A stretch of DNA of 64,000 nt, from positions 3,088,001 through 3,152,000 of the forward strand of contig NZ_CP120679.1 in assembly GCF_029537375.1 (NCBI RefSeq). Direction: 5' to 3'. The translations under genes were made by a program, and so were the position numbers. This DNA is from Bacillus sp. HSf4 (GTDB lineage Bacteria; Bacillota; Bacilli; Bacillales; Bacillaceae). The notes beneath the pieces were generated by a model. The model was not told the DNA's origin. It worked only from the letters and a program-made list of their open reading frames with translations, and searched no databases. Positions 9,135 through 18,674 of the stretch are shown here, one piece after another; positions within the stretch are counted from its first letter, which is position 1; each line of letters starts with the position of its first letter.

Positions 9135-9437
9135 ATGCCGTTTTTTGTTTTTTTCATTGTGGTTTCAGCCATTTTGTATGTGTTCTACAAAGTAAAATAT
9201 GTGCGCACAAAAAGGGCGGTTGAAAAGGAATACTTCTCCGCCAAATCGAGTATGAGCTTAGGCCTTTTTATCATGTTTTTCGGGATCAACCAGCTGTTTT
9301 TATACAGAGGGGCGCTCACCGCCGTGATCGGCGTCATTTTTGTGTTGACCGGACTCGGAAGCATGTGGGCCGGATATAAAGCTTATAAGCACTATGTCCC
9401 TCTCCTTGCCAAAGAAAACGAAAGGGAAAACGCCTGA
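9135..9437 (+). CDS. ytpI: YtpI family membrane protein
   Basis: A 100-residue membrane protein with three hydrophobic segments (about residues 2-20, 45-62 and 65-85) separated by a lysine/arginine-rich loop near 22-35; function unknown. The length equals that of B. subtilis YtpI. The ATG at 9135 is used because the earlier ATG at 9126 abuts the GGAGG sequence and leaves no spacing. It is convergent with ytoI across a short gap holding the ytoI terminator. Confidence 0.88.
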   Translation: MPFFVFFIVVSAILYVFYKVKYVRTKRAVEKEYFSAKSSMSLGLFIMFFGINQLFLYRGALTAVIGVIFVLTGLGSMWAGYKAYKHYVPLLAKENERENA

Positions 9438-9439
9438 GA

Positions 9440-9466
9440 AAAAAAGAGGGACATCGGCACGTCCCT
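9440..9466 (-). terminator. Terminator of ytoI
   Basis: On the minus strand AGGGAC and GTCCCT form a stem around 8 nt, followed by C and seven Ts. Confidence 0.75.
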
Positions 9467-10788
9467 TAGCTTCTTTCCATCAGCTGAATCATCATCATCG
9501 CTTTGCCGACGAGAGCACCTTGGTGAAAGACTTCTATATCCATTTTTCCGAATTTCCTTCCGGCTTCAAGTATGTTCGGTTTAATTTCAATGACAGACTC
9601 CATTTGCACCGGCTTCAAAAAATAAATCGTCATGCTCTCGATGACAAGATCGCCTTTTTTGTGTGAACGCAAAAAGCGGTTTGCCGCTTCGGTCAGTATA
9701 GTCGTAAATACGCCGTAGGAAATCGTCCCCAAATGATTCGTCATTTGCGGTGTAACTTCATATTGATATACAGGTGTGGGCTTGGTCTTGTCGTTTTCCG
9801 ATTCCTTGAAACCGCCCGTTATGATGTCATCGAGCTTTTCACCGACCTGCGGCTGTTTTTGAATCATTTGCAACGCTTTTAAAACATCCTGTCTGCTGAT
9901 CATGCCGATCAGCTTTTGGCGTTCATCGACAACAGGAAGCACTTCAATTCCTTCCCAGACCATCATCTGCGCCGCGGAAGCAACAGATGTTTTGCCGACC
10001 ACCGTAATCGGATTTTTCGTCATGACTTTTTCAATCAGCACAGAGCGGTCATACCCCGCCACATCCTTTGAGGTCAAAATGCCGTGGATTCTCATCTGAT
10101 CATCAACGACCGGGAAGCGGCCGTGACCCGTTTCAAAGTTTTTTTCATACCATCTTTCCAACTTTTCATGCGGTGATAAGCAGACCGTTTTTTCGAGCGG
10201 GGTCAAAATGTCTTCAACAAGCACGACTTCTTTTTTGATGAGCTGATCATAGATCGCCCTGTTGATCATCGCTGCGACGGTAAAGGTGTCATAGCTTGTC
10301 GATATAACCGGCAGCTCGAGCCTGTCAGCGAGCTCAATAATTTCCGGCTCCGTGTCAAAGCCGCCTGTTACCAAAACAGCCGCACCCGCTTCCAAGGCCT
10401 GGCGGTGCGCATCGAACCGGTTTCCGACAATCAAAAGGTTGCCGGCTCCGGTATATCTCATCATCGCATCAAGCTTCATGGCACCGATGACGAATTTATT
10501 GAGCGTTTTATGGAGCCCTGCTTTCCCGCCGAGGACATGCCCGTCAATCACATTGACTACTTCTGCATAGGTCAGCTTTTCAATGTTTTCTTTTTTCTTC
10601 TGTTCGATTCTGATCGTTCCGACTCTTTCGATCGTGCTGACATACCCTTTGTTTTCAGCTTCTTTAATCGCTCTGTAAGCCGTCCCTTCACTCACTTTCA
10701 TCTCTTTGGCAATCCGTCTGACAGAGATTTTTTCGCCGACGGGTAAGGAATCGATATATTTTAAAATCTGTTCATGCTTTGTTGCCAC
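9466..10788 (-). CDS. ytoI: CBS-domain transcriptional regulator with DRTGG and hotdog domains
   Basis: A four-part putative regulator of unknown ligand: an N-terminal winged helix-turn-helix (residues about 5-65, with VSEGTAYRAIKEAENKGYV), a DRTGG domain (about 75-190), two CBS domains (about 195-310) that in other proteins bind adenine nucleotides, and a C-terminal hotdog thioesterase-like domain (about 330-435). The start is a GTG 5 nt after AAGGTGA, giving 440 residues, one more than I recall for B. subtilis YtoI; the longer upstream frame has no ribosome site. It is transcribed alone. Confidence 0.9.
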   Translation of the reverse strand: MATKHEQILKYIDSLPVGEKISVRRIAKEMKVSEGTAYRAIKEAENKGYVSTIERVGTIRIEQKKKENIEKLTYAEVVNVIDGHVLGGKAGLHKTLNKFVIGAMKLDAMMRYTGAGNLLIVGNRFDAHRQALEAGAAVLVTGGFDTEPEIIELADRLELPVISTSYDTFTVAAMINRAIYDQLIKKEVVLVEDILTPLEKTVCLSPHEKLERWYEKNFETGHGRFPVVDDQMRIHGILTSKDVAGYDRSVLIEKVMTKNPITVVGKTSVASAAQMMVWEGIEVLPVVDERQKLIGMISRQDVLKALQMIQKQPQVGEKLDDIITGGFKESENDKTKPTPVYQYEVTPQMTNHLGTISYGVFTTILTEAANRFLRSHKKGDLVIESMTIYFLKPVQMESVIEIKPNILEAGRKFGKMDIEVFHQGALVGKAMMMIQLMERS

Positions 10789-10872
10789 TCGTTTCACCTT
10801 CATCCTCTGACTGCTAGATATGATTTTATTATAAATGCTTGGGCGTTTTGACCGCAATCCGGCTCAAGGCAT

Positions 10873-11436
10873 TCAAGCAGGGGGCTCGCCATCCTCCATC
10901 AGCTTCAGCGCGTTCTCCAGCCAGGAACAATAACCATTTTCCCGCTCCAGCGCCCTTGTCAAAACCAAGTAATGGCCGAAGTGCGGAGACTGAAAGGAAA
11001 CCGGATCATCCGCTTCATCTTTCAGCTCTTGAAGCCTTTCTTTTAAAAAGGCGGCTTTTTTCCTTCGTTTCAGAAGCTGGTCGGAAAAAAGGCCTCTGGC
11101 TTCATCAAGCTCCATCGAAGAGATAAAATATGCCTTTAGCATAAATTCGTCTTTCACCGTATCGGGGACAGGCTTGTAGGCTGTGAGCCACTCGTGGAGC
11201 TCGCGCTTGCCTTCCGGTGTGATGGAGTACATTTTCTTTTCCAATTTCTCCCCTTGAATCACGGTTTGAAATTCAATAAACCCCTCATCTGTCAGCTTTT
11301 TCAGCTCGGGATAAATCTGGCTGTGCTTCGCTGACCAAAACTGGCCGAGCTCAGCTTTAAAACGGCTGGTCATATCATAGCCGCTGAGGCTGCCTTTATC
11401 AAGCAATCCTAAAATCGCGTATTTCAATACCCTCAT
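10873..11436 (-). CDS. padR: PadR family repressor, phenolic-acid-response type
   Basis: A dimeric winged-helix repressor. The 187 residues run closely with B. subtilis PadR, which blocks padC (phenolic acid decarboxylase) until ferulic or p-coumaric acid is present: the N-terminal wing MRVLKYAILGLL, the stretch GQFWSAKHSQIYPELKKL near 32-49, and TVKDEFMLKAYFISS near 94-108. The start is the third of three ATGs, 6 nt after GGAGG. No padC is present in this window, so its target lies elsewhere. A PadR-type operator lies just upstream, which suggests autoregulation. As I recall, B. subtilis carries other genes at this spot. Confidence 0.85.
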   Translation of the reverse strand: MRVLKYAILGLLDKGSLSGYDMTSRFKAELGQFWSAKHSQIYPELKKLTDEGFIEFQTVIQGEKLEKKMYSITPEGKRELHEWLTAYKPVPDTVKDEFMLKAYFISSMELDEARGLFSDQLLKRRKKAAFLKERLQELKDEADDPVSFQSPHFGHYLVLTRALERENGYCSWLENALKLMEDGEPPA

Positions 11437-11491
11437 CATCATCCTCCAACACTGCTTTAATCGTCTCTCGCTCTATTTTATCATGATCGAC

Positions 11492-11507
11492 ATGTTTTGA
11501 TTGACAT
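11492..11507. promoter_or_regulatory. PadR-type operator upstream of padR
   Basis: ATGT, 8 nt, ACAT is the dyad described for PadR repressors. It lies about 56 nt upstream of the padR start and just upstream of a TAAAAT -10-like sequence, a place where binding would repress. Confidence 0.55.
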
Positions 11508-11572
11508 ATAAGATCAAAAGACCCCATAAATCTCTTCCCGTTGAGGTTCCATGATTCATAAAAATCATGATT

Positions 11573-11845
11573 TTAATCTTTTTCTAGTGATCTCCAATCA
11601 GGGTCTTTTATATCATCCTTATTTGGTTTTCGAACAAATTCAATACATCTTTCTTCACAAGCCCCAAATTCAAGAAAGTTTTTTTGCGCTTGCCTTAATG
11701 AAGGAATATTGGCACCGCCGGAAAAATCGGGATCATCGTATTGGACTTCGTCATCCTCCCAAAAACAAACAGCGCAAATGTCAAATGTGCCTGGGGGTTT
11801 TTCATCGAGGGTTTTGTAACCACAACATGGACAAGTATATTTCAA
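11573..11845 (-). CDS. CPCC-type cysteine-rich protein
   Basis: A 90-residue protein starting at TTG, 6 nt after GGGGGTG. It opens with MKYTCPCCGYKTL and continues with ICAVCFWEDD, so two pairs of cysteines (residues 5, 7-8 and near 24-27) could hold a zinc ion. This matches the cysteine-rich CPCC family, whose members are often scattered accessory genes; the function is not established. It stands alone between padR and ytkL, with no toxin-like partner beside it and no clear terminator of its own. Family recognition is from the motif only. Confidence 0.75.
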   Translation of the reverse strand: MKYTCPCCGYKTLDEKPPGTFDICAVCFWEDDEVQYDDPDFSGGANIPSLRQAQKNFLEFGACEERCIEFVRKPNKDDIKDPDWRSLEKD

Positions 11846-11954
11846 TTTTCACACCCCCAATTCACATCTATTTTTGCACATTCGTTCTCACCGCACAACA
11901 ATATTCATACGTAAAAACCTGAAGCGAAATGGATAAAACACTGGGTTCGTTATC

Positions 11955-11995
11955 AATCAAAATAAAAGCGTGAATTCATTTGCGAATCCACGCTT
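11955..11995 (-). terminator. Terminator of ytkL
   Basis: On the minus strand AAGCGTGGATTC pairs with GAATTCACGCTT (one G-T pair) around 6 nt, followed by a T-rich run. Confidence 0.8.
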
Positions 11996-12043
11996 AAAAG
12001 CTTATTGCGATTGATCCCGTTAGAAAATCCGGTGCGGCCAGGC

Positions 12044-12730
12044 CTATTTCAATTCGATCGAACCGCCGACCTCAAGCACCTTTCCGACGCCGCCCGGCAG
12101 GCTGTCTGCAAAGGCGTGCGGATCCTGCTCGATCACAGGGAATGTGGAATAATGGACGGGAACGACTTGTTTCGCCCTGAGCCACTCTGCAGCAAGCTTT
12201 GCATCTTCCGGGCCCATCGTAAAATTGTCGCCGATCGGCAAAAATGCGAGATCAATATGATTCAGTTCACCGATAAGCTTCATATCTGAAAAGAGACCGG
12301 TATCCCCTGCATGAAAAATCGTCTTCCCTTCAACAGTCAAGAGAATCCCGGCAGGCATTCCCGTATAGACCAGCTTATGGCCGTCTTCTTCGGTATAAGC
12401 TGAGCCATGGAAAGCCTGGGTTAATTTCACTTTCCCAAAATCGAACTGATGAGAGCCGCCGATATGCATCGGGTGTACATTCAGCCCCTTCCAGCCGAGA
12501 TAAACCGCCAGTTCATTCGGAGCTACGACAAGCGCGTTGTTACGCTTGGCGATGTCCACTGTGTCGCCGACATGGTCATTGTGGCCGTGCGTTAGAAGAA
12601 TCACATCCGCTTTGACGTTTTCAGGCTTTAAATCTGTTAATGTGTTTCCTGTGATAAACGGATCAAATATGATATTATGCTTTCCCGTCTCAACTGAGAT
12701 CACTGAATGGCCATGGTAAGTCACTTTCAT
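12044..12730 (-). CDS. ytkL: Metal-dependent hydrolase, UPF0173 (metallo-beta-lactamase fold)
   Basis: A 228-residue member of the YtkL/UlaG-like branch of the metallo-beta-lactamase fold; the substrate is unknown. The metal-binding HGHNDH motif is at residues 48-53, with a further histidine in QAFHGSAYT and an aspartate in FHAGDTGLF, so the site looks complete. The start is the second of two adjacent ATGs, placed 6 nt after AGGGGTG. It follows ytkK by 34 nt and probably shares its transcript, ending at a strong terminator. Confidence 0.92.
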   Translation of the reverse strand: MKVTYHGHSVISVETGKHNIIFDPFITGNTLTDLKPENVKADVILLTHGHNDHVGDTVDIAKRNNALVVAPNELAVYLGWKGLNVHPMHIGGSHQFDFGKVKLTQAFHGSAYTEEDGHKLVYTGMPAGILLTVEGKTIFHAGDTGLFSDMKLIGELNHIDLAFLPIGDNFTMGPEDAKLAAEWLRAKQVVPVHYSTFPVIEQDPHAFADSLPGGVGKVLEVGGSIELK

Positions 12731-12764
12731 CATATCCACCCCTAATATCTTTTTTAAAAACGGC

Positions 12765-13526
12765 TTAGAGAGAATGGCGGTTTATCACATTTAAGCCGCC
12801 TGTCGCCTCAATCACCGTTCCTGTAATGTAGTCTGAATCTTCGTCACAAAGAAATGCGATGATCCTCGCGATGTCTTCACCCGTTCCCGACCTGCCGATC
12901 GGTGTTTCGTTGTCAAGCGAAGCCCTCGCTTCCGAGATCGAGGCTTCCTTCATCTCCCCGACGATGTTGCCCGGGCAGACCATGTTGGCCGTAATGCCCG
13001 AGCCCGCTTCCTCGATGGCGATCGTTTTCGTCAATGAAGCAAGTCCGACTTTCGCCGCTCCAAAAGCGGAGCGGTGCAGCCAGCCGGGCGCGTGATCTGC
13101 TCCCTGAAATCCGTAGGTGATAATACGGCCGAACTTGCGGCTTCTCATGCTTGGAATGACCGCTTTAAACAAATGGAAGACAGCGCTTAGATTGCCTTCA
13201 AGCATGTTATACCATTCATCATCAGTATAATCCGCCAGCTTTTTCCGTTCAAATATGTATGGGCCGGCATTATTAATCAGCAGGTCGATTTTTCCAAACC
13301 GCTCGAGAGCAGCGTTCACCATGTGAAGCAAATCTTCCTTTTTCGTGACATCTCCCTTTACAAACTGCAGACGGTCGAGGCATGACCGCCATTCTCTTTT
13401 GAGGCGGCTGACGGCTTCTTCATCCTGCCTGTAATTGACCGTCACTGAATACCCTTTCTCCAAGAGCGCTTCGGTCACTTTACGCCCCAAACCTTTTGAG
13501 CCGGCTGTAATTAACGCATGGCGCAC
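12765..13526 (-). CDS. ytkK: Short-chain dehydrogenase-like protein YtkK
   Basis: A 253-residue Rossmann protein of the SDR superfamily. The nucleotide loop TAGSKGLG is at residues 7-14 and NNAG at 85-88, so cofactor binding is likely. The catalytic YxxxK motif is altered: Phe155 replaces tyrosine while Lys159 remains, and no serine occurs between residues 130 and 152 where the catalytic serine normally sits. As I recall, B. subtilis YtkK has the same change, so this is a family trait, not local decay. The start is a GTG 7 nt after GGGGGG. It lies just upstream of ytkL. The substrate is unknown. Confidence 0.88.
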   Translation of the reverse strand: MRHALITAGSKGLGRKVTEALLEKGYSVTVNYRQDEEAVSRLKREWRSCLDRLQFVKGDVTKKEDLLHMVNAALERFGKIDLLINNAGPYIFERKKLADYTDDEWYNMLEGNLSAVFHLFKAVIPSMRSRKFGRIITYGFQGADHAPGWLHRSAFGAAKVGLASLTKTIAIEEAGSGITANMVCPGNIVGEMKEASISEARASLDNETPIGRSGTGEDIARIIAFLCDEDSDYITGTVIEATGGLNVINRHSL

Positions 13527-13633
13527 ATCATTTCCCCCCAAGCATTGGTTCTCGGAATTCTCCATCATTGGCATGATATTCTTTTCTACTTATACTTTAC
13601 TACAAAACCATGAGGATATCACATGTAGAGCAT

Positions 13634-13654
13634 CGGCATTTTTCAAAAATGCCG
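13634..13654. repeat. 21-bp near-perfect palindrome upstream of ytkK
   Basis: CGGCATTTTT, one base, AAAAATGCCG forms a 10-bp inverted repeat about 110 nt before the ytkK start and next to the terminator of the upstream small gene. It could be an operator or a second hairpin; with a one-base loop it is a poor RNA hairpin as written. Confidence 0.6.
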
Positions 13655-13659
13655 CCATT

Positions 13660-13700
13660 AAAAAAAGCTGAAGCCGTCGATTGTTCAATCGGGCTTCAGC
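13660..13700 (-). terminator. Terminator of the 47-codon gene
   Basis: On the minus strand GCTGAAGCC pairs with GGCTTCAGC, with CGATTG/CAATCG extending it inside, followed by seven Ts. Confidence 0.85.
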
Positions 13701-13713
13701 CTGCGCCGGCTTT

Positions 13714-13857
13714 TTATTGTTTGTCTTGATCTAAAAGCGGCTGTTCGTCATCATGAGCTACAAATCCGCTGAAATAGGCATCAGAGATTTGCTGGACGGT
13801 TTCTTTCTCGCCATCGGCATCAAACAAATATGCCGATTGTAACTGATCCTTTTTCAT
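13714..13857 (-). CDS. Small acidic protein, 47 residues
   Basis: The frame runs from an ATG preceded by GGGGTG to a stop shortly before a strong terminator. The product (MKKDQLQSAYLFDADGEKE to the end QPLLDQDKQ) is acidic, soluble and cysteine-free. It resembles the small ytz-type genes of B. subtilis and may be ytzD, which I place near argH from memory only. It sits downstream of argH on the same strand, so it could be the last cistron of argG-argH or an independent gene. Function unknown. Confidence 0.7.
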   Translation of the reverse strand: MKKDQLQSAYLFDADGEKETVQQISDAYFSGFVAHDDEQPLLDQDKQ

Positions 13858-13934
13858 TCCTACACCCCACTTTTTCGATTCACAGCTTTATTTTGCCTTT
13901 GATCAGCATAGTTATGAATCGAAATCGGGTCATG

Positions 13935-15314
13935 TTAAAAATTGTTTAAAGATTGTTTTGCTTTTTGGATCGCTTCCGCCACTTTTTTAAATCCGGTTCC
14001 GCCTTCGCTCATTCTTTTCTCAACCGCATGATGGGGGTCAAGCACGATGTAAACATCTTCCTCAAAAAGCCCGCTCGCCTTTTTGAATTCTTCCATCGGC
14101 AGACCCTTCAGGAAAATGCCTTTCTCAATACAAGTATAGACAAGCTTGCCGACGACCTCATGCGCTTCTCTGAACGGCATTCCCTTTTTCGCCAGATAAT
14201 CGGCAAGCTCTGTTGCATTTGAAAAGTCCTGTTCCGTCGCTTTTTTCATCATGCTTTTGTTGACCGTCATCGTTTGAATCATGCCGGCAAAGATCTCAAG
14301 GCTTCCTTCCACCGTTTGAACCGTATCAAACATGCCTTCCTTATCTTCCTGCAAATCTTTATTGTAAGCCAGCGGAAGACCTTTCATGATCGTCAGAAGC
14401 CCAAGAAGATCGCCGTATACCCGCCCGGTTTTTCCGCGGATGAGCTCAGCCATGTCGGGATTTTTTTTCTGCGGCATCATGCTGCTGCCTGTCGCATATG
14501 TGTCGTCAAGTTCGATAAACTTAAATTCCTGTGAGCACCAAAGGATGATTTCTTCGGAAAATCGCGACAAATGCATCATCAAAATGCTGCTTGCACTTAA
14601 AAACTCAAGGATGAAATCCCTGTCGCTGACCCCGTCAAGACTGTTTTCATAAATCGAATCAAAGCCGAGCAGTTCGGCCGAATATTCACGGTCAATCGGA
14701 AATGTCGTCCCTGCAAGGGCTCCGCAGCCCAGCGGCGATTTATTGATCCGTTTTAACGAGTCATTGTAGCGTTCTTTATCACGCTCAAGCATCCAAAAGT
14801 ATGCTAAAAGGTGATGGGCGAAAGAAATCGGCTGAGCCCGCTGCAGATGCGTATAGCCGGGAAGAACCGTCTCCACATGTTCCTCCGCCTTCTCGACAAG
14901 CACACTTTGAAAGGCGGCAATCAGCTCGATGATATGCTCTGTATGCTGTTTTAAATACAGATGCATATCGGTCGCAACCTGGTCGTTTCGGCTTCTGGCC
15001 GTGTGAAGCTTTCCGCCGAGCGGTCCGATTTCATCGATGAGCATTTTTTCAAGATTTAAATGAATGTCTTCATAATCAACCGAAAAATCGAGTTCGTTTT
15101 TTTCCGCTTTATTTAAAAGAGATGTCAGACCTTCTTTTATTTTGGACGCTTCAGCTTCGGTTAAAATGCCGCATTTTTCAAGCATGGAAGCATGCGCGAG
15201 AGACCCGGCGATATCTTCTTTTACAAGCGCTTTGTCAAAGTGGATCGAGGCCCCGAACTCATCGACCCATTTTTCCGGTGTTTTTTGGAACCGGCCTCCC
15301 CAAAGCTTTTTCAT
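13935..15314 (-). CDS. argH: Argininosuccinate lyase
   Basis: It splits argininosuccinate into arginine and fumarate, the last step of arginine synthesis. It is full length at 459 residues. The superfamily signature [11 protein letters not shown] is near residue 280, with the helical core characteristic of fumarase/aspartase enzymes and the substrate-binding segment [12 protein letters not shown] near 105. The ATG overlaps the end of argG by four bases, so the two genes are one operon. Expression is probably governed by the ARG boxes upstream of argG. Confidence 0.98.
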   Translation of the reverse strand: MKKLWGGRFQKTPEKWVDEFGASIHFDKALVKEDIAGSLAHASMLEKCGILTEAEASKIKEGLTSLLNKAEKNELDFSVDYEDIHLNLEKMLIDEIGPLGGKLHTARSRNDQVATDMHLYLKQHTEHIIELIAAFQSVLVEKAEEHVETVLPGYTHLQRAQPISFAHHLLAYFWMLERDKERYNDSLKRINKSPLGCGALAGTTFPIDREYSAELLGFDSIYENSLDGVSDRDFILEFLSASSILMMHLSRFSEEIILWCSQEFKFIELDDTYATGSSMMPQKKNPDMAELIRGKTGRVYGDLLGLLTIMKGLPLAYNKDLQEDKEGMFDTVQTVEGSLEIFAGMIQTMTVNKSMMKKATEQDFSNATELADYLAKKGMPFREAHEVVGKLVYTCIEKGIFLKGLPMEEFKKASGLFEEDVYIVLDPHHAVEKRMSEGGTGFKKVAEAIQKAKQSLNNF

Positions 15315-16522
15315 GCTTTAATCTGCTCCTTTTTTTTGACGATGCTGTTTACTTTTGTCGGAAGTCCCCACAGTTCGATAAAACCGACTGCCGCATGATG
15401 GTCAAAAGCATCATCTTTCGTATATGTCGCCAGTTTTTCATCATAGAGAGAGTACTCGGAATGACGGCCTTCAACGATGGCATGGCCTTTAAACAGCTTG
15501 ACGCGGACGACGCCTGTGACATGCTGCTGCGTTTCTTTCAGGAAAGCGAAAAGGGCATCTTTCAAAGGAGAAAACCACAGTCCGTTATAAATCACTTCCG
15601 CCATTTTTTGCTCGATCAATGGCTTAAAGTGCGCCACTTCTTTCACCAATGTCAAATCTTCCAGCTCCTTGTGCGCTTTGATCAAAGTCATCGCGCCCGG
15701 ACATTCATAGACTTCACGGGACTTGATGCCGACAAGGCGGTTCTCCACATGGTCGATACGTCCCACGCCATGCTCGCCTGCCAGTTCATTCAGCTTCAAA
15801 ATCAAGTCTGACAGGGAATACGGAACACCGTCGATTGATACCGGAATTCCTTGTTCAAAAGCAATTTCGATCACTTCAGGCGAATCAGGGGTTTTTTCAA
15901 GCGGCTTCGTCAAATCATACGCTCCTTCAGGAGGCGCTGCCCATGGATCTTCAAGAACGCCGCATTCATTGCTTCTGCCCCACAGGTTCTGGTCGATTGA
16001 ATATGGGCTGTCAAGATTGATCGGAATCGGAATACCGTGTTTTTCTGCATATGCGATCTCTTCGTCGCGGGACCACTTCCATTCGCGGACGGGCGCAAGA
16101 ACTTCCAGATCCGGATTCAACGATTTAATGGACACTTCAAAACGGACCTGGTCATTTCCTTTTCCGGTGCAGCCGTGTGCTACGGCTACGGCATTTTCCT
16201 TTTCTGCCACTTCAACCAGCTTCTTTGCGATCAGCGGTCTTGAAAGAGCTGAGACAAGCGGGTACTTCCCTTCATACAGCGTATGAGCCTGAAGGGCGAT
16301 CAGAGCGAAATCCTGTGCAAATTCTTCTTTTGCATCGATGACATAAGAATGAACAGCTCCAACCTGAAGCGCTTTTTGCTGAATGAATGCCAAGTCCTTC
16401 CCTTCGCCGACGTCAAGGCAGCAGGCCACCACATCATATCCCTGCTCCTGAAGCCATTTGATCGCGACAGAGGTATCAAGCCCTCCCGAGTATGCTAAAA
16501 CCACTTTTTTCTTTTGCGTCAT
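15311..16522 (-). CDS. argG: Argininosuccinate synthase
   Basis: It joins citrulline and aspartate using ATP, the step before ArgH. The 403 residues match the family. The ATP pyrophosphatase loop AYSGGLDTS is at residues 10-18, with the further conserved stretch [14 protein letters not shown] near 115-128 that binds citrulline and aspartate. The ATG follows GAGGAG. It is the first gene of argG-argH, and two ARG-box-like sequences lie in its promoter region, fitting repression by the arginine sensor AhrC/ArgR. Confidence 0.98.
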   Translation of the reverse strand: MTQKKKVVLAYSGGLDTSVAIKWLQEQGYDVVACCLDVGEGKDLAFIQQKALQVGAVHSYVIDAKEEFAQDFALIALQAHTLYEGKYPLVSALSRPLIAKKLVEVAEKENAVAVAHGCTGKGNDQVRFEVSIKSLNPDLEVLAPVREWKWSRDEEIAYAEKHGIPIPINLDSPYSIDQNLWGRSNECGVLEDPWAAPPEGAYDLTKPLEKTPDSPEVIEIAFEQGIPVSIDGVPYSLSDLILKLNELAGEHGVGRIDHVENRLVGIKSREVYECPGAMTLIKAHKELEDLTLVKEVAHFKPLIEQKMAEVIYNGLWFSPLKDALFAFLKETQQHVTGVVRVKLFKGHAIVEGRHSEYSLYDEKLATYTKDDAFDHHAAVGFIELWGLPTKVNSIVKKKEQIKA

Positions 16523-16553
16523 TTTGTAAAACTCCTCTCATCTAGGTGCTCTT

Positions 16554-16593
16554 TTTTGTATAAAAATAAGTTTTGTCTAATAAAAATACATTT
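16554..16593. promoter_or_regulatory. Tandem ARG-box-like operators for argGH
   Basis: TTGTATAAAAATAAG (16555-16569) and CTAATAAAAATACATT (16577-16592) each resemble the AT-rich ARG box core (ATGAATAAAAATTCAT) bound by AhrC/ArgR. Their spacing suits binding by one hexamer. Confidence 0.55.
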
Positions 16594-16642
16594 AATATGT
16601 ATACACTTTAACAAGGAAGTCTCGTTTTTTCAACCTTTTTAT

Positions 16643-16677
16643 AAAAAAAACTTCATTCATTTTTAATGAATGAAGTT
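16643..16677 (-). terminator. Terminator of moaB
   Basis: A perfect 12-bp stem (AACTTCATTCAT) with a 5-nt loop, followed on the minus strand by a run of Ts. Confidence 0.9.
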
Positions 16678-16706
16678 CAGTTCATATTCAGCCTGTTTTC
16701 GTTGCA

Positions 16707-17237
16707 TCAATCGGATTTTGTTGACTGCTTGTCTTTTCTCAGCTCTCTGATGACATGGGCGATTTCAGGAACAATCAGCTTTGACATCGCAAGCTTCACC
16801 GCACCGCTTGAACCAGGCGTCGCAAAAACGGCCTTGTTTTGGATAACGCCCGCCGCCGCTCTTGAAAGAATCGCGCTTGCACCGATATCCTCCGTGTAGC
16901 TGAGCATGCGGAATATTTCCCCGAAACCCGGAATCTCTTTTGAAAAGAGGGAGACAATCGATTCGATCGTCACATCCCTTGCTGCTATGCCTGTCCCGCC
17001 GTTCAGCAAAATCGCATCGATGCGGTCATCAAGGCAGCCTTCAAACACTGCCGCCTGAATGGCTTCTTTTTCGTCTTTGACAATGTCATATGAGATCACT
17101 TCATGGCCCGCTTCCTTCAAGAATTCTTTCATCAGCCGCCCGCTTTTATCCGTTTCTTCCGATCTCGTATCACTAACAGTAATGACCTTGCAGAAGACCC
17201 GGTCGGGCGCTTCTTTTTTGTGCTGCTCAACACTCAT
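16707..17237 (-). CDS. moaB: Molybdenum cofactor biosynthesis protein MoaB
   Basis: A MogA/MoaB-family protein involved in adenylation of molybdopterin before metal insertion. The 176-residue product has the family motifs TVSDTRS near residue 20 and the molybdopterin-binding NGGTGIAARDVT near 79-90, with the conserved PGSSGAVKLAM near 142. The ATG follows AAAGGAGGCG. It lies alone between ackA and argG, each with its own terminator, and no other molybdenum cofactor genes are in this window. Confidence 0.93.
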   Translation of the reverse strand: MSVEQHKKEAPDRVFCKVITVSDTRSEETDKSGRLMKEFLKEAGHEVISYDIVKDEKEAIQAAVFEGCLDDRIDAILLNGGTGIAARDVTIESIVSLFSKEIPGFGEIFRMLSYTEDIGASAILSRAAAGVIQNKAVFATPGSSGAVKLAMSKLIVPEIAHVIRELRKDKQSTKSD

Positions 17238-17290
17238 GGATGACGCCTCCTTTTTTGCATTCCTTTTTTATTATAAAGGGAAGCGGTGAT

Positions 17291-17321
17291 AAAAAAACAG
17301 CCTTCTCTCTAGAGAAGGCTG
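17291..17321 (-). terminator. Terminator of ackA
   Basis: A 10-bp stem CAGCCTTCTC/GAGAAGGCTG with a 4-nt loop, then seven Ts on the minus strand. Confidence 0.9.
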
Positions 17322-17332
17322 CCATTTTAAAA

Positions 17333-18520
17333 TTACTGGGCCAATCTTACAACATCTCTTGCAATCATCACTTCTTCATTCGTCGGAATGATGATGACTT
17401 TGACAGGAGAATGCGGATAGCTGATAAACGCTTCTTTTCCGCGGACATTATTCAGTGCAGGGTCCCAATATACGCCCATGAACTCCAGTCCGTGAAGAAC
17501 GCGTTCTCTGACTTCAACGCTGTTTTCGCCGATGCCGGCAGTGAAAATGATCGCGTCTACACCGCTCATTCTTGCTGCATAAGAACCGATGTATTTATGA
17601 ATTCTGCTTGCGAACACTTCGAGCGCTGTTTCCGCACGCTCATTGCCTTCTTTAGCCGCTTCAACGATGTCGCGCAAATCGCTTGAGAAACCGGAAACAC
17701 CCAAAAGACCGCTCTTTTTGTTGAGCGTGTTCAGGACTTCGTCAGCTGTTTGTCCCGTTTTTTCCATAATGAACGGAATGAGTGCAGGGTCGATGTTTCC
17801 TGAACGCGTCCCCATCGCCACACCCGCAAGCGGAGTGAAGCCCATTGATGTATCGATTGATTTGCCGCCTTCAACAGCTGCGATGCTCGCCCCGTTTCCG
17901 AGGTGGCAGGAGATCAGGCGAAGTTCTTCAAGCGGACGGCCGAGGAGCTCTGCCGCACGTTCAGTTACATATTTATGCGATGTACCGTGGAAACCGTATT
18001 TACGGATCCCGAATTTTTCATAATATTCATATGGCAGACTGTATAAATAAGATTGTTCCGGCATCGTTTGATGGAATGCTGTATCAAAAACGGCCACGGC
18101 AGGAACATTTGGAAGAACTTCTTTAAACGCTTTGATTCCGACGATATTGGCCGGGTTATGAAGCGGCGCGAGTTCTGAAATCTCTTCGATCTCATGGATC
18201 ATTTCATCTGTCAATAAAACGGAGTCGCTGAACTTTTCGCCTCCGTGAACGACGCGGTGGCCGATTCCGTCGATTTCATTTAAATCCTTGATGATGCCGA
18301 ATGTTGTCAGTTTATCCAGCAGCATTTTTACGGCTACGGAATGATCCGGAATATCAGTTGTTTCACTTTTCTTTTCATCGTTGACAGAAATGGTGAAGAT
18401 GCCGTTGTCCAGCCCAATTCGTTCAACTAAACCTTTTGTTAATACTTTTTCGCTGGGCATGTCGAACAGTTGAAATTTCAGTGATGAGCTTCCAGCATTG
18501 ATTGCGATAATTTTGGACAT
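17333..18520 (-). CDS. ackA: Acetate kinase
   Basis: It makes ATP and acetate from acetyl phosphate, the overflow pathway under glucose excess. It is full length at 395 residues. It has [13 protein letters not shown] at 5-17, the [11 protein letters not shown] region near 87-97, the second signature near 175-190 with FHGTSHKYV, and the ATPase-fold segment near 320 with FTAGIGENS. The ATG is preceded by AAAAGGAGCG. It is a single gene with its own sigma-A promoter, a cre site upstream and a terminator. In B. subtilis CcpA activates ackA through upstream cre sites, and the arrangement here is consistent with that. Confidence 0.98.
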   Translation of the reverse strand: MSKIIAINAGSSSLKFQLFDMPSEKVLTKGLVERIGLDNGIFTISVNDEKKSETTDIPDHSVAVKMLLDKLTTFGIIKDLNEIDGIGHRVVHGGEKFSDSVLLTDEMIHEIEEISELAPLHNPANIVGIKAFKEVLPNVPAVAVFDTAFHQTMPEQSYLYSLPYEYYEKFGIRKYGFHGTSHKYVTERAAELLGRPLEELRLISCHLGNGASIAAVEGGKSIDTSMGFTPLAGVAMGTRSGNIDPALIPFIMEKTGQTADEVLNTLNKKSGLLGVSGFSSDLRDIVEAAKEGNERAETALEVFASRIHKYIGSYAARMSGVDAIIFTAGIGENSVEVRERVLHGLEFMGVYWDPALNNVRGKEAFISYPHSPVKVIIIPTNEEVMIARDVVRLAQ

Positions 18521-18584
18521 AAAATGACGCTCCTTTTTACCTATAGTCCGGTGACTTTATGTTCGACCCGGATCATAAAAAATA

Positions 18585-18612
18585 TGTATAAAATCGTTCT
18601 TAGTAAATTCAA
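18585..18612 (-). promoter_or_regulatory. Sigma-A promoter of ackA
   Basis: TTGAAT (18607-18612), 16 nt, TATACA (18585-18590) on the minus strand, about 65 nt before the start codon. Confidence 0.6.
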
Positions 18613-18674
18613 AAAATATCTGCCTTACTCATTTAAACACTAAAGAACAATCCTTTTCAAGTCGAGATCTTGAA

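Noticed and set aside
13933..15318. Several long plus-strand frames opposite argH, argG, ackA, sftA and dnaE.
   Set aside because: They are shadows of strongly coding minus-strand genes, lack ribosome sites and have no family resemblance.
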